A model generated the notes under the pieces. It had not been told where the DNA came from and did no database searches. It was given only the letters and a program-made list of their open reading frames with translations. A program made the translations under genes and the position numbers. DNA of 64,000 nt from Phymatolithon calcareum (lineage: Eukaryota > Rhodophyta > Florideophyceae > Hapalidiales): assembly GCA_977006965.1 (NCBI GenBank), contig OZ345374.1:2232001-2296000 (forward strand). Direction: 5' to 3'. Every line of letters begins with the position of its first letter. Positions within the stretch are counted from its first letter, which is position 1. This document shows, one piece after another, positions 30,282 through 41,143 of this stretch.

Positions 30282-31239
30282 CCGCCGTTGCTATTCCAAG
30301 CCGGACTGGGCGTGACGCTTCTGCCTTTTCTGATTATAATATACAAGTGTAGTAGTCGGAACGAGTGTGAGGGATAGAGAGTAAAAGGGAACAGCACACC
30401 TGGCACGTCGTAGGGTAGTGGGTTTCGGGCGTGGATTTTGTGAAGCACAAACTCACGGCACGGGCTGTTCCATGATAGCCGTAAAACATATTCCGTGGGT
30501 TATACTTCAATACTATATAGTATCGTGGTACTTAGGTAAATAGAAAACATCCTGAGGTCTTCTGCTCTCGTTCTTTGATTGCGGATTATCGAAGTCGCTC
30601 ATAAAGAGCATCACATCACCTCAGATTCCTTAGGTTATACTGCTACCTTACTACTCCAGCCGTCTTCTATTGGTGAAGTAGGTTCTGCAATCATCGTGAA
30701 TATTATCAGCTGGAGACGAGTGAAGCGCACTGTGCAATTTTGACTTCTGACTCGGCCCTAAATCTTTGCCTTATTAAAATCTGTTGCATGCAGTGCCTTC
30801 TCTGAGAACCGTTGTACGCATTAATACATATGCTTCATACACCACAGCCATCTTCAGTCATCACATTCACCGACGACGAGCTCTAGGCAAAAAACGAGAA
30901 CGGAAAGGAGACACATAGGGACAGGATGCCAACGTGGGCGGAAGTCAACGGTATGAAAAGACTATGAAGCCAGGAAAGAGTCAGATCCTGCAGCAGCAGC
31001 CTTTCAAGCTCGCAAGTTGGAAGCTCCTTGAAGATTTTCGGCAATAATACTTTTTTAGTCAATGGACACTGCTGTTGACCACCAAGAGCCGTCACGAATA
31101 CTGTAGGGATCGCGAAGACTAGAAAAACGCAATACTGAAAATAAAATAGTAAATATGAAACAGTACTAACTGCAATACGTTACCTTAGTTTAAAATACTT
31201 ATTGCAATACTTGCCAAGCATTATCGCACAAATAAAATT
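30282..31239. other. No supported gene
   Basis: A/T-rich intergenic sequence after the phosphatase gene. A 70-codon minus frame (30,883-31,095) has no recognised motif. Confidence 0.45.
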
Positions 31240-31620
31240 CACCAAGCAAACAAATCATTTTGCCACTTTAGAAGAGCTACGTAATCGTTCTTCAGGCAAG
31301 CATCTTCAGTCTTTGCGATCTCAGTCAGAACCGCCGCTTGATCTTGAGAAAGATCAGCGCTTCGAACATGATTGGGGATATGATCTTACGAATATCCGTT
31401 AGCATATGCTTCGAAAAGCTCCAAAGGCGCTCAACCTCAGCAACTGAACCAAACATAAAGTCGCAGTTGATGTAGTCGTTCTTGCCATTCTGTTAAGGAT
31501 GGCTGTCGCGCCCGATCTGCTCTATGATGCTAAGTTAATATGCCAAGATCTCTTATTCTTCGTCACGCTGGGGCTTCAGCAAGCGTTGAACCGAGATCTT
31601 CTCCTCAACTGTAAGATAAA
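31240..31620 (-). pseudogene. hAT transposase C-terminal (dimerisation) remnant
   Basis: Minus frame 31,492-31,325 encodes FGSVAEVERLWSFSK, MLTDIRKI and EALIFLKIKRRF, matching the hAT C-terminal dimerisation block (S-x-ERxFS, then LK-x-N-x-x-LW). It then hits TGA at the position of the expected Trp, and a shifted frame continues TEIAKTEDACLKND. Upstream, another fragment (VEEKISVQRLLKPQRDEE then a stop) lies near 31,560-31,620. Several stops and frame changes show that it is dead. Confidence 0.6.
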
Positions 31621-33137
31621 TGAACTCTTTCCACTAAATTTTAGTACCCCAGACTCAAAGTGCTTGTCATGCAATCCGTATTGAGCAATACTTATTGCAT
31701 ATTGCCATTGATATTGTTTGCACCCCTCGTCGAGCGGGATATATGGCAGTATTCTAAATCCGCTGCAATATGTAGCGCAATGTTTTCGACTTCGGCAGAA
31801 TATACTGCAAAACTTTAAACTATTGCAAAATAAAATTGCAAGACTTGCACTCATCTGGAATACATATTGGAATAGTTATGCAGTGCGCAAAAGTCAATAT
31901 TCTTGCAAAGTCTTGCATTCCAATTAATTGCTCTCTACCTCTGAGGACAGGCGGCTAAAAATGACCACGTTGAACGGAATGATATAGATACTATCTAGCT
32001 AGTAGCTTCTACAACATTTACGAAAGAATGTCTCACACATCAAGCAGTTTCATCCAGCAAGTCGACTGATCTCATGCAGATGTTGTTCGTTATTTACTGG
32101 CATTATTTTATTTCTGAAAATATGAGGCCAATCTGGGAGAGAGAGCAAGCAAGAAACGAAGATTCCGAACTAGATGAAGCCCTCAAGGATATTTCAAACT
32201 TAATGCCCAAACAACGACTTTCCTATTCAAAAAGAGATGCTGGAAATGGCAGTTGATACTGTCCAAAGAAAATGTCCGAAACCAACTACTTAAACATAAG
32301 CGAAGGATCGTAGCGCAACGAAAAATCTCTCATGTGCAATGATAATTGACAATGGGAGCTTCAATTAAACAGAAATCCAATCCAATCTGGGAGAGAGATA
32401 CCTTCTCAAGAAATAAAGTTTTGGGGCTTTGCTTGAAAATATAGACGAAGCCCGAAAATTACAATACCTGAGTAGCACGTATCTCACTTCCAGATCGGAC
32501 TCATGAGCGTCTTTTCCACCGACTGGTTGAAGACATGAAAAATGCTCTTCGTCACACAGTAAATTAGTCTTCTTTGTCGAAGAAAAGAACTAAACGTAGC
32601 TAATCAACGCCAGACGATGAGTGAATAGTTTCGGTATCGAGAGTCCCTTCATCAGATTTGAACGTGTCAATACATATGGATCGACGAATCGCAGCGGCGG
32701 GCCCGAGCAAAGGTTGCGGCTAGCAGCTTTTCACACACACACGCACACAGACGATGAGGAAGCAGAAAAGTAGATTTTCATTTTTAAGATACCCACGCAT
32801 CAGCTAACGCTTACACAATCACAATGAGATACAGTATCTCGTACCTGCGAGTACTACTGTAGATTAGTGTCATATTTGTTGGTGATCTGGAAGAAAATGA
32901 CGGGCCCACGAAAGAAAATTGAAATTTGCCGCGCCAATCCGGTCGAGGGCGATATGGTGGACCGGCCACAACGAAGGATGATGGATATAAGCGTTCAGTG
33001 CGTTGACTATTTTCTTCACAGCTCGCAGCACGTACATCACCTACCCCGCACAACATCTAGTCAGACTCTTTTCTCCTCTACAATTCTTTGCTAGCGCTCG
33101 CAATCGAAAGTCCAACTTCCCGCTCCAAAGCGGTACA
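31621..33137. other. A/T-rich non-coding stretch with repeat debris
   Basis: No supported gene. An AC/AG-rich microsatellite lies near 32,734-32,752. A decayed copy of the LINE tail follows at about 32,755-32,810 (GATTTTCATTTTTAAGA, then CCCACGCATC). The last 100 bases form the 5' flank of the GH35 gene. Confidence 0.45.
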
Positions 33138-35497
33138 ATGGAATCGCGTATGCCTGCGATTGGAACGGGTGTTGGTCGCACCACGCAACCATCTCTGCGC
33201 GCTCGATCCGGCTCTGCTCTCCCTCAATCGTCACCTCCGACAAGTCCTGCAAATCGTGCCACAAGACAGCATTCAGCTCGCAGGCGCAACTCTCCCGGAG
33301 TCCCTTTCGGTGAGTATTAACCCGCGTCCGCTCTCCTTTACATTCTAGACTTCCCCTCTTTTGTTACTAAAACTTTGCCGTCGCAGCCGTATCCGTCATC
33401 GTGTTTATTTTCGTCACCAGTCTATTGCTTATTCCAGGTCCACCACGTGCCGCCAATCTGATCAGTCCCGGACTGCACGGCGATGGACCTTCGACGCGCG
33501 TGCGTTCTGCCCGACCTCGAGTTCTGTCCTACAATGCTCGCAATTTTACTCTAGATTATGCACCGACACGCATAGTTTCTGGCTCAGTCCACTACTTCCG
33601 CACTCTTCCGCCGAACTGGCCAGGTGTGCTCCGCGCCGCGCGTGCAATGGGGCTGAATGCAATCGAAACGTACGTGCCTTGGAACCTTCACGAGCCAACA
33701 CCAGGAAAATTTGTCTTTTCTGGTATGCTCGACCTTCGATCATTTTTAGAGGCCGCTCAGGAGGCAGGGCTCATGGTTCTTCTCCGCCCCGGTCCATACA
33801 TATGCGCGGAGTGGGACCTTGGTGGCATTCCTGCTTGGGTATTGCGCAACAAGGGCGTCAAGTTGCGCAGCATGGACCCTGCATTCGTTCAACCGATGGG
33901 AAGATTTTTTGACGCCGTGGCGGAACAAGTACGCCCGTACGTGGGTAAGCCGGTTGTCGCATTGCAGATTGAAAATGAGTATGGAGCGTATGGCGATGAT
34001 GGACAGTACATGCACACAATCAAACGAATGTGGGAGACTCGAGGGTTTCGCGCTCCTGGCGTAATGTTCTTTACGAGCGATAACGGAGGATTCCGCTCAG
34101 TTCTTAGTGGCTCTCCTTTCCGGACAAGCTATGTGCTAAAGACTATCAATTTGGAGACTAATATCGCCGCAAAAATTGAAATGCTGCGAAAAATTCAACC
34201 GGATGGACCGCCGATGATTGGAGAGTTTTGGAGCGGATGGTACAACCACTGGGGAGAGCTGCACCATACTCGCTCAGCGGAAGATGTGGTTGAACAAGTG
34301 AAGACAGTTCTGTTTGATTTGGAGGCTAGTATCAATATGTATATGTTCTTTGGTGGTACCAATTTCGGGTTTATGAACGGAGCCAATATTGATGGCCCCA
34401 CCAACAAGTATCTCCCGACAACAACAAGCTATGATTACGACGGTTTCATGAGCGAGGACGCTCGAATCAGAGAGGAGAAGTATATCCCGATGCAGAAGAT
34501 GTTACGAAAGTTCTGGAAAAACGTTGGCAACAAGGAGCAACTCGCTGCAATGCCGAAGAAAATGCCCCTGCCTCATTTACTATCAGCTTATGCAGGTCCC
34601 CTGAAGCTCAGGGAGAGCGTCCCGTTACTCGATTTGCTAAATATCGCAGCAGACGGAATTGTTCAGTCCAAATTTCCCATTTCCATGGAAGAAGTTGGTC
34701 CTGGATACGGCTACGTGCTTTATCGGCATGACATCGACTATGAGAAGTATGAAGACAATACTCGTGCTCTTCAGCTAGAGCTTGGCCATGTGAGGGACTA
34801 CGCATATATCATTGCCGACGGGATGGTTGCCGGGACCGTGGACCGGAATAATGAGCTTTCCACAGATAGATTACGCTTCAAGAGAACAAAATTACCTGCC
34901 GGAACCAAGCGCATCGACATTCTGGTAGAGAATCGGGGTCGAGTGAATTACGGTCCCAAGTGGCTGCATGATCGAAAAGGCTTACTTGGAAACGTCACGC
35001 TGGCAGGGAAGACTCTAGAGGGATTCAAAATATATTCTCTATCCTTCACGAGTGCGCATGAATTTCTGCCAACCGGTGGTAACGAGGATACCGTGCAACG
35101 ACTGCTGGACGCTATTGTAGGAAGAAATGAACATCCACCTCTCAAGGACAAGACAAGTGCTCCGACTCTTTTTCGCGGCACACTCTGGATCAGCCCAGGG
35201 ACTCAGAACCAATTTCCTGATCAGATTCTACCAGGGACGTATGTGAGGGCCTTTGGACGGGGAGTTCTGTGGGTAAACGGATTCAATGTCGGCCGGTTTC
35301 ACACTGGAGTTCCTGGACCACAGCGATCTCTGTACGTACCTGGTGCTCTTCTGCGTGAGGGGAGGAACGAGTTTCTCGTTCTACACCAAAACCTATTCCT
35401 TGTCCGAGGATATCCCGAGCCACTCCTGCAAATGTTTGCTCAGGCTGATTATGGGATGCCTTCTGTTTACGACAGCCGAGAGCAGTCGAAGGATTAA
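33138..35497 (+). CDS. GH35 beta-galactosidase with N-terminal membrane anchor
   Basis: Hydrolyses terminal beta-galactose from glycans; in red algae a likely role is remodelling of galactan wall polymers or N-glycans. Two exons, 33,138-33,309 and 33,387-35,497, give 2283 coding bases and 760 aa. Exon 1 encodes a 57-residue Ser/Arg/Pro-rich segment. Exon 2 starts with a hydrophobic helix (VSVIVFIFVTSLLL), so the topology is type II with a lumenal or extracellular catalytic domain. GH35 hallmarks are NAIETYVPWNLHEPTPG, RPGPYICAEWDLGG, LQIENEYGAYG (proposed acid/base E255) and GEFWSGWYNHWGE (proposed nucleophile E337). C-terminal jelly-roll regions follow, ending with GRGVLWVNGFNVGR. The frame is intact and the length is normal for the family. 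Confidence 0.92.
33310..33386 (+). other. Intron of GH35 gene, 77 nt
   Basis: GTGAGT...CCGTCGCAG, phase 1. It is placed exactly between the cytosolic N-terminus and the membrane helix. Joining the exons keeps the frame. Confidence 0.85.
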
Positions 35498-36120
35498 GCA
35501 ACGTAGTGAAGATGTACAGTACTGAAACAGCGTTCTTCATATGAAAAATAATTGCCAGGAAAAAATCACACTGACGGCTCAAGGACTTTGACGACGCAAA
35601 ATAGAAAATTCATCTCCCGGTTGTACTGGTTACTAGCTGCCAAGCTTCGCCCGTACAATAACTGTTGATACCTTAGAAAGATCACTTTCGGAAAGTTAAG
35701 GTGCTTCCGAGGAACACAAGAGTTTCTACAGAATTGGCAGCTTAGACAGCAACCCTGGACGATGGTATGCATGCGTCGCATCCGGAATAATCACATGCCC
35801 GTGGGAAATGGCATTCAATTTGAAAAACGAACAGAGCATAGAGCCCCTCATAGGGGTCAACGTGAACTCAACGTCCTCATCAAACGACTCGAGTCGCTTC
35901 TCGCTGGCAAACCAACTGCTGTCATATCTTAAGGGTCCTGGTATTATCCCGGGCAGAATATGCTCGGAGTCAATCCGCATGTTTGTTCTGTACCAATGAA
36001 GGAGGGACAGCCGTGACTACTTCGCTTGAACTTGAGAGCTCAGGTTTGTGGGATGCTTTTCAATGTCAACTTCTTTGGACAAGCGAGCATTGGCATTCAC
36101 CCGACTCTGTATCCCAACAG
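35498..36120. other. No supported gene
   Basis: 3' flank of the GH35 gene; short frames only. Confidence 0.45.
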
Positions 36121-37112
36121 GGAGAAGAAGAAGAAGAAGAATTGTAGCTTTTTTTAAAAGTTACGAACGTATCTGCAGGCACTTGGGGAAACTTTGGCGA
36201 CCATAGGGTCATGGGCAAGATCTTTCTCGTTTGAATGTTTGCTTGGTGGGGTGCGACACGATCTGGCGGGATACTAAAATCTAGATCTGGCCATGGTTGG
36301 GCCTCGGGGGGACGGGGTGGATAATCCACTATATTGTGCTATGCGTAGTCGGCCTGGTGGGACGCCAATAGCTTCAGGTTTTGGACGCATCCTCGGCAGC
36401 CTGAAACATGGCAAGGACTTCGTCACGTGCTCTCTTTGTGAAGCACTTTCTTCAGATGATAGTTCGTTTTTTGATACGCCGGTCGTGATATCGTGGATAG
36501 CATCTTTGCCAGTTTGTACAATGAAATCTATGAGCTCAGGGTGCTCAGATACGCGAAAGGTCCGACTGACCATTTTACGGCCAGGGTGCTGCACAGCCTA
36601 GACTTGGAGCACAAATGCGGCGGAATTGTTGTCCACAAGTGCGGGATAGGGCGTTCTTCCTTTTTCTTTTGTTGCAGGATATCTGAGCTACACATAAATA
36701 ATTTAATTATGTGGTGACATAATGTACCGTACTCAACACTATACCAAAGGTGGAAGGGCGTTATTGCCTCGATCAGCTTTATCGGCGGGTTCCAGAATCG
36801 TCTGTTTTTTTGCACTGGTTGATGATTGTGCTAGCCCAAGTTACGATAGTTCCGGTGCAGAGGTGCTGATTTTCTTTTGCTTGGATTTCATCCAATTTTG
36901 CGTTCTGAAACTCCTTGGAGACTTGCGCTGACTCTGGTCCGGACGCGAGATTCTCTACGCGCATTTAGCTCTTCGCACGAATAGTCCTGCTGGGATGCCT
37001 CTTCCGCCTTTTGGCTGGACGATACGGCACCTTCCCTTGCAGCTTTTGTTACTCGATCCGCCAGATTGGCCAAATGATTGACAGAAGAAGATCGCGATCT
37101 GCTTGATCTCAT
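36121..37112 (-). mobile_element. Truncated LINE copy (family B, TTC tail)
   Basis: The low-coordinate end carries GAAGAAGAAGAAGAAG and the recurrent tail (AACGTATCTGCAGGCACTTGG). Reading on the minus strand upstream of it, LAVKWSVGPF appears near 36,560, followed in the adjacent frame by FRVSEHPELIDFIVQTGKD. This resembles the C-terminal LAVKWxFGxF block of the full-length LINE at 55.3-57.0 kb. At the far end a basic Ser/Arg-rich frame begins at 37,112. Frame changes and internal deletion show it is dead. Confidence 0.55.
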
Positions 37113-37304
37113 GTTCTGCTTTAGGCATCCATGATGTCAGTGTGCGACTCCCAACAGATAGAGAGAGACAAGGCCGATGTGCTCAACATAAGCCGAAATA
37201 TAAGAGACTACAGTAGAATAATGACCTTCATCGTCACCAAGACGGAAATGCAGAGAAGGTTTTCCTTCATCCTTACAGGCAGATATTCTGCAGCTAGTGT
37301 CGCA

Positions 37305-37779
37305 TTAGAAGAAGAAGAAGTTTAGAATTTTGTTTAAAAGTGACCAACGCATCTGCAGACACTTGGGGCAACTTTGCGAGTGCCATGCGAGCATAGTAAG
37401 GGTCTGACTTGATTTTCGACTAGTTGGTGCGACACCATCTAGTGGGGTAGCAAAACCTACCTCTGCATCAGGGTTTAACCGCGAGGGGGAAACATACTCC
37501 GCTATGCTGTGCCACGAGAAGTTAGCTGAGCTTGACTTAGGATTCAGTTTGCAGTCGCGGTATTGACTTCCTGGACCATGGTAAGGACTTCATCAAGCGC
37601 TCTCCCTGTGCGGAATTTTTGAAGAGCAATGAAGGAACAATACTGATTGTTAGATTTCTGGTCGACTTGTTCCCAGCATGTAATTTATTACGTTTATCCG
37701 TAGCCTGCTTCGACCGAGGGCCCTCATGCAGCGGACACTGAGAACATGTCGGGTGTCTCAGAAAGTGGTTGCGCTCCAA
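37305..37779 (-). mobile_element. LINE 3'-end fragment (TTC tail)
   Basis: Same tail (GAAGAAGAAG...ACCAACGCATCTGCAGACA) and about 200 bases alignable to the copy at 36.1-36.3 kb, including TTGGTGCGACACCATCTAG. A minus frame up to 37,779 probably belongs to the same element. Confidence 0.55.
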
Positions 37780-38198
37780 CGCATATTAACATAATCGCAG
37801 AATGGCGTTCATGGGGAACATGAGTGCAATCGACTCACACGTGCATTTGTTAGTAGAGAAATACGAATCAAGGAGGTCATGAGAGACCAGACAACGCCAC
37901 ATTATAAAGCGTGGGATCTTATCGGCTTGGAATCCATTTTCCGTATCACCAGTGATGTAAAAAGGTGTAGCTTAGGAATTGGTCTAGCCAGGAATTAATT
38001 GAGGTATCATCGGCTAGGAAAGTATTAATACTTTTCAATATCACCAGCGGTGAGTAATTTCGATGTCAATCCAAACCAGCTGTGATTAAACCGGATTTAG
38101 TTGGATTTTTTCAAGCAAATTTCCAACTTGGATTGGAGCGCATATTTTATGTCCTATATCCGGAATCCAACCGGAATTCCAGTTGGATGCCAGATATT
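37780..38198. other. No supported gene
   Basis: A/T-rich; contains repeated short words TTGGATT and GGAATTCCA just before the foldback at 38.2 kb. Confidence 0.4.
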
Positions 38199-38277
38199 GG
38201 ACAATCTAGATCCAGGCTTGTTCCAAAATCTCTACTGTAGAGATTCCAGCTGGAACAAGTCTGGATCTAGATTATCC
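38199..38277. repeat. Foldback hairpin, 79 bp
   Basis: Arms share ATCTAGATCCAG, CTTGTTCCA and ATCTCTA in inverted order around a 3-base loop (CTG at 38,235). There is a 4-base length difference between the arms and a few substitutions. Confidence 0.75.
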
Positions 38278-38414
38278 ATAGAATCAACCATTTTCGCCTA
38301 AAAAGGAATCGTTTCGAAAATGTTTGGACAGCAATCCAGGTTTCTCCAGAATATTTCGCAGTTTTTAGAAAAATATGCTATTTTTAGTTGTGATTTGGGG
38401 ATATTTGATGATTT

Positions 38415-39970
38415 TATTTTTGAGAGCTCCCAAAGCCTCACCTTGGAGTAACGGGGCAGCTCTTGCATAATCTCTACGCTATAGTCATCTGGCTGCTCAA
38501 AACGTTCTTGATTCGTAATTCTCTCCCAACAAGAGCTCCTGTGAGTCTCTTGCACTCAAACTCAATTTCTGTACTCATCTTCGATGACGCTAGAGTACGT
38601 TATAAGGCGACTAGTTCGACCACCGCGGTAATCCCACAGTAAGCACCCAACACTGATTTCCTCCAAAGGGGTGCTCGGTTGAATGTCAACCTTAGGCACC
38701 TTAAACGTGTTGTTCTTTCTCCTATGTAAAGGATCCCTGGTAGCTTGCCTTCAATAGGAATTTTCATTGATCTGCCTTCTTCTTCCTTTTCCCATACCTT
38801 AATTGTTTCTTCTCTCCTCCTCTTCTTCGTGACAGATCCCTCCTGGGCTTTCTGAAGGGCTTGTCGCAAGTCTTCATACATCTTGAGATATTCAATATCC
38901 TTCATTGCTTCTTTTACGTCCTCATCTCTTCCAACGTACTCTTCTGTTTCTTCAAGGCGCTTTTTGTGCCTTACCAGGCTTAATGCAAACCTTTCTGCTT
39001 GATGACGTCTCCTCATCTTTGGTGGTCTCAGGAGGCACAGAACTCGCATTCGGTCCCGGCGGTGTTCGGCATACTTTCCGAAAACATTCTTGTAGAACAA
39101 GCCCTCTGCCGACTCGATTGCCGAGAGCAATCGATTTGTCTTTGGAGTAACGTGTAACGCATACTCCCATTTCGGGATAATTAGCGACTTAAAGATCCTG
39201 ATGCATGTCTCCGGTTTGAATCCTCGAACATTCACTCCAAGCTCCCGAAGCTTATGTATGCATCCTGCAGCATTTCGTACTCTTGCTATGGCCGTGTCAT
39301 CCGTAACACCCTTGTTATTCATGCTTACCCCAAGATACGAGAGTCTCCAGGCTTGATATAGTTCTCGTCCCGCCAAGTAAAACGTGTGCTTCTGAAGTCC
39401 TTTGTACTTAAGAACTTCGCTTTTTCCTGGTTTTGTGTTCCATTTCATGCCATTTTCGCTTGCCCAACTGGTCGCTATATCAAGAAGTTTCTGCAGTCCT
39501 CGATCATCTGCGAACAATTGAACAGGGCTTTCTGAGACGTTCCTGTCTGTCTTGGAGACGGCTTCTGCGAATGTGTCCATGAATATATTGTATAGGCATG
39601 GACTAAGCGGGGAACCTTGAGGTACTCCTCGGTCGATGATACACCACGTTTCTGTCTCGTCTCCAGCTGATGTGACCCACGATGGTTTTAACAGGTACGC
39701 AACCATCCTTGCTATCTCTTCAGGAAGTTTCTCCGTCAGCCTCTTCATGAGGATATCCCTGGGCACACTATCGTATGCCGCGGATAGGTCAAGAACTGCC
39801 ATGAACGGATGGCCCTTTTTCATTGAACTTTTTGCCCGGAGTATGTTGTGATTTGGGCGTGCATGGCGTAATCGAACATAGATTCTGGACCGGACTGGAT
39901 TTGAGACAGTGCACATAGACTGGATAAAATGTGGATCAAACAATCCTCTTTTTAATATACTGGATGTCAT
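38415..39970 (-). mobile_element. LINE family A copy, 5'-truncated
   Basis: Minus-strand non-LTR retrotransposon. Coding part 38,600-39,970, then about 185 bases of 3' untranslated sequence ending in GAGGCTTTGGGAGCTC and an A-rich stretch. The same order is seen at 53.0-53.2 kb. Confidence 0.75.
38600..39970 (-). pseudogene. Reverse transcriptase of LINE family A (partial)
   Basis: 456 codons. RT motif A is LDLSAAYDSVPRD and motif B is RGVPQGSPLSPCLYNIFMD. Motif C is LFADD, but it is followed directly by RGLQKLL: compared with the other LINE in the window (LFADDVLLSAKTPEGLQRLL) about eight residues are missing just after the catalytic Asp pair. The thumb and C-terminal region follow (WEYALHVTPKT, KKRRREETIKVW, TRLRCLRLTFNRAPLWRKS). 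The N-terminal endonuclease and fingers are absent, and the first 50 codons no longer match RT. Most likely inactive. Confidence 0.8.
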
Positions 39971-40351
39971 CTGGAATCAAAAAAGATTTAACTCTTGTTT
40001 TTGTGCCGGTGTAGCCGTGGCCGTTGTCGGTTGTTAGACCACTGGGCTTGCAATGGTCGTCGGTCCCAATTACAACACCACAACATTAGACGTCACCGTC
40101 GGGTGCTACACATTAAGTCCCCTTCCACATTGTGATGGGTGAGAGATGTCGGACGCCTCCTTATGCCGCACTCGCTAAAGTTTCAGTCTTCTTTCACGAA
40201 GAATGGCTTCCCCTGATCTGTAGGTCCTTTATTGTTGGCTGTTCATCTTCTTGTGTCCCCGTCTCTCTGGCGCCAGTCTCCAGCGCAATTTATACCCATC
40301 CCTGTGCTCGCGATTGCAACCTACTTGTTACGTGTTGTCATCTATATATAT

Positions 40352-40969
40352 AAGAAGAAGAAAGTTAGATTTTAATTTTTAAAGGTTACCAACGCATCTG
40401 CTGACGCTTGGGGCAACTTTCCAAGGGTCAAGATGTTTTAAGGTAGTGATAAAGTACTCTAAGAAAATATAATGCCCTACCAAGCGAACACGTAAATAAG
40501 ATTGCTGAACCTACTACAAGTAACAATAATATTGCTAGTATTCGAAACTTGAACAAAATTCCCGTTATTACGACATTGTTGGTACTGGACGGACAAAATT
40601 CCGTCCGTTCCTACCCCTTCTCTAAACTCCAGTCTCGAGGTCTGACCGTTCCTTTTCGTATTCACCAGAAGCATCCTTTCCTCCCTCAACGTCGAGCTCT
40701 GTGTCATCTGCACCGCCTTTGTAATCGCTTAGTCCAATATCAGAATCGAGGGGGCATTCGTCATCAAGACCGACTTCCCCGTTCATCAGTCTGGTCTTCT
40801 CTGCTTTCCCCCGTGGTCCCTTCTTCAGTAGTCCCCATGACTTCATTTTCCTCTTTTTCCTTGCACCATCTGCATTATCATTTTCTTGAACCAGAGGTAG
40901 ATTGACAGATTCAGTAAGCATTGCCTTGCCAATATCCTTTTCGAAGAACACCCTTTGTCGGAGCAGCAA
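40352..40969 (-). mobile_element. Probable LINE fragment (TTC tail and charged ORF)
   Basis: Tail at 40,352-40,430 (GAAGAAGAAAG, ACCAACGCATCTGC, TTGGGGCAACTTT). A minus frame of 115 codons (40,622-40,969) upstream is highly charged (KKRKMKSWG, LDDECPLDSD) without a recognised domain. The link between the two parts is by position only. Confidence 0.35.
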
Positions 40970-41143
40970 GGCTAGAGACGATATGGAGGTATGGCAATCT
41001 TCTCAGATCTGCCGACCTCAATCCTGCCAATACCTGCCTCTTGAGATTATTCACCGCGCGCAGACCACAGATAATGGAGTGCACGCCTCGACAAGACAAT
41101 TACCGCCGGCAATCCGCATGGATCGATACCGTTTGCTATGTCT

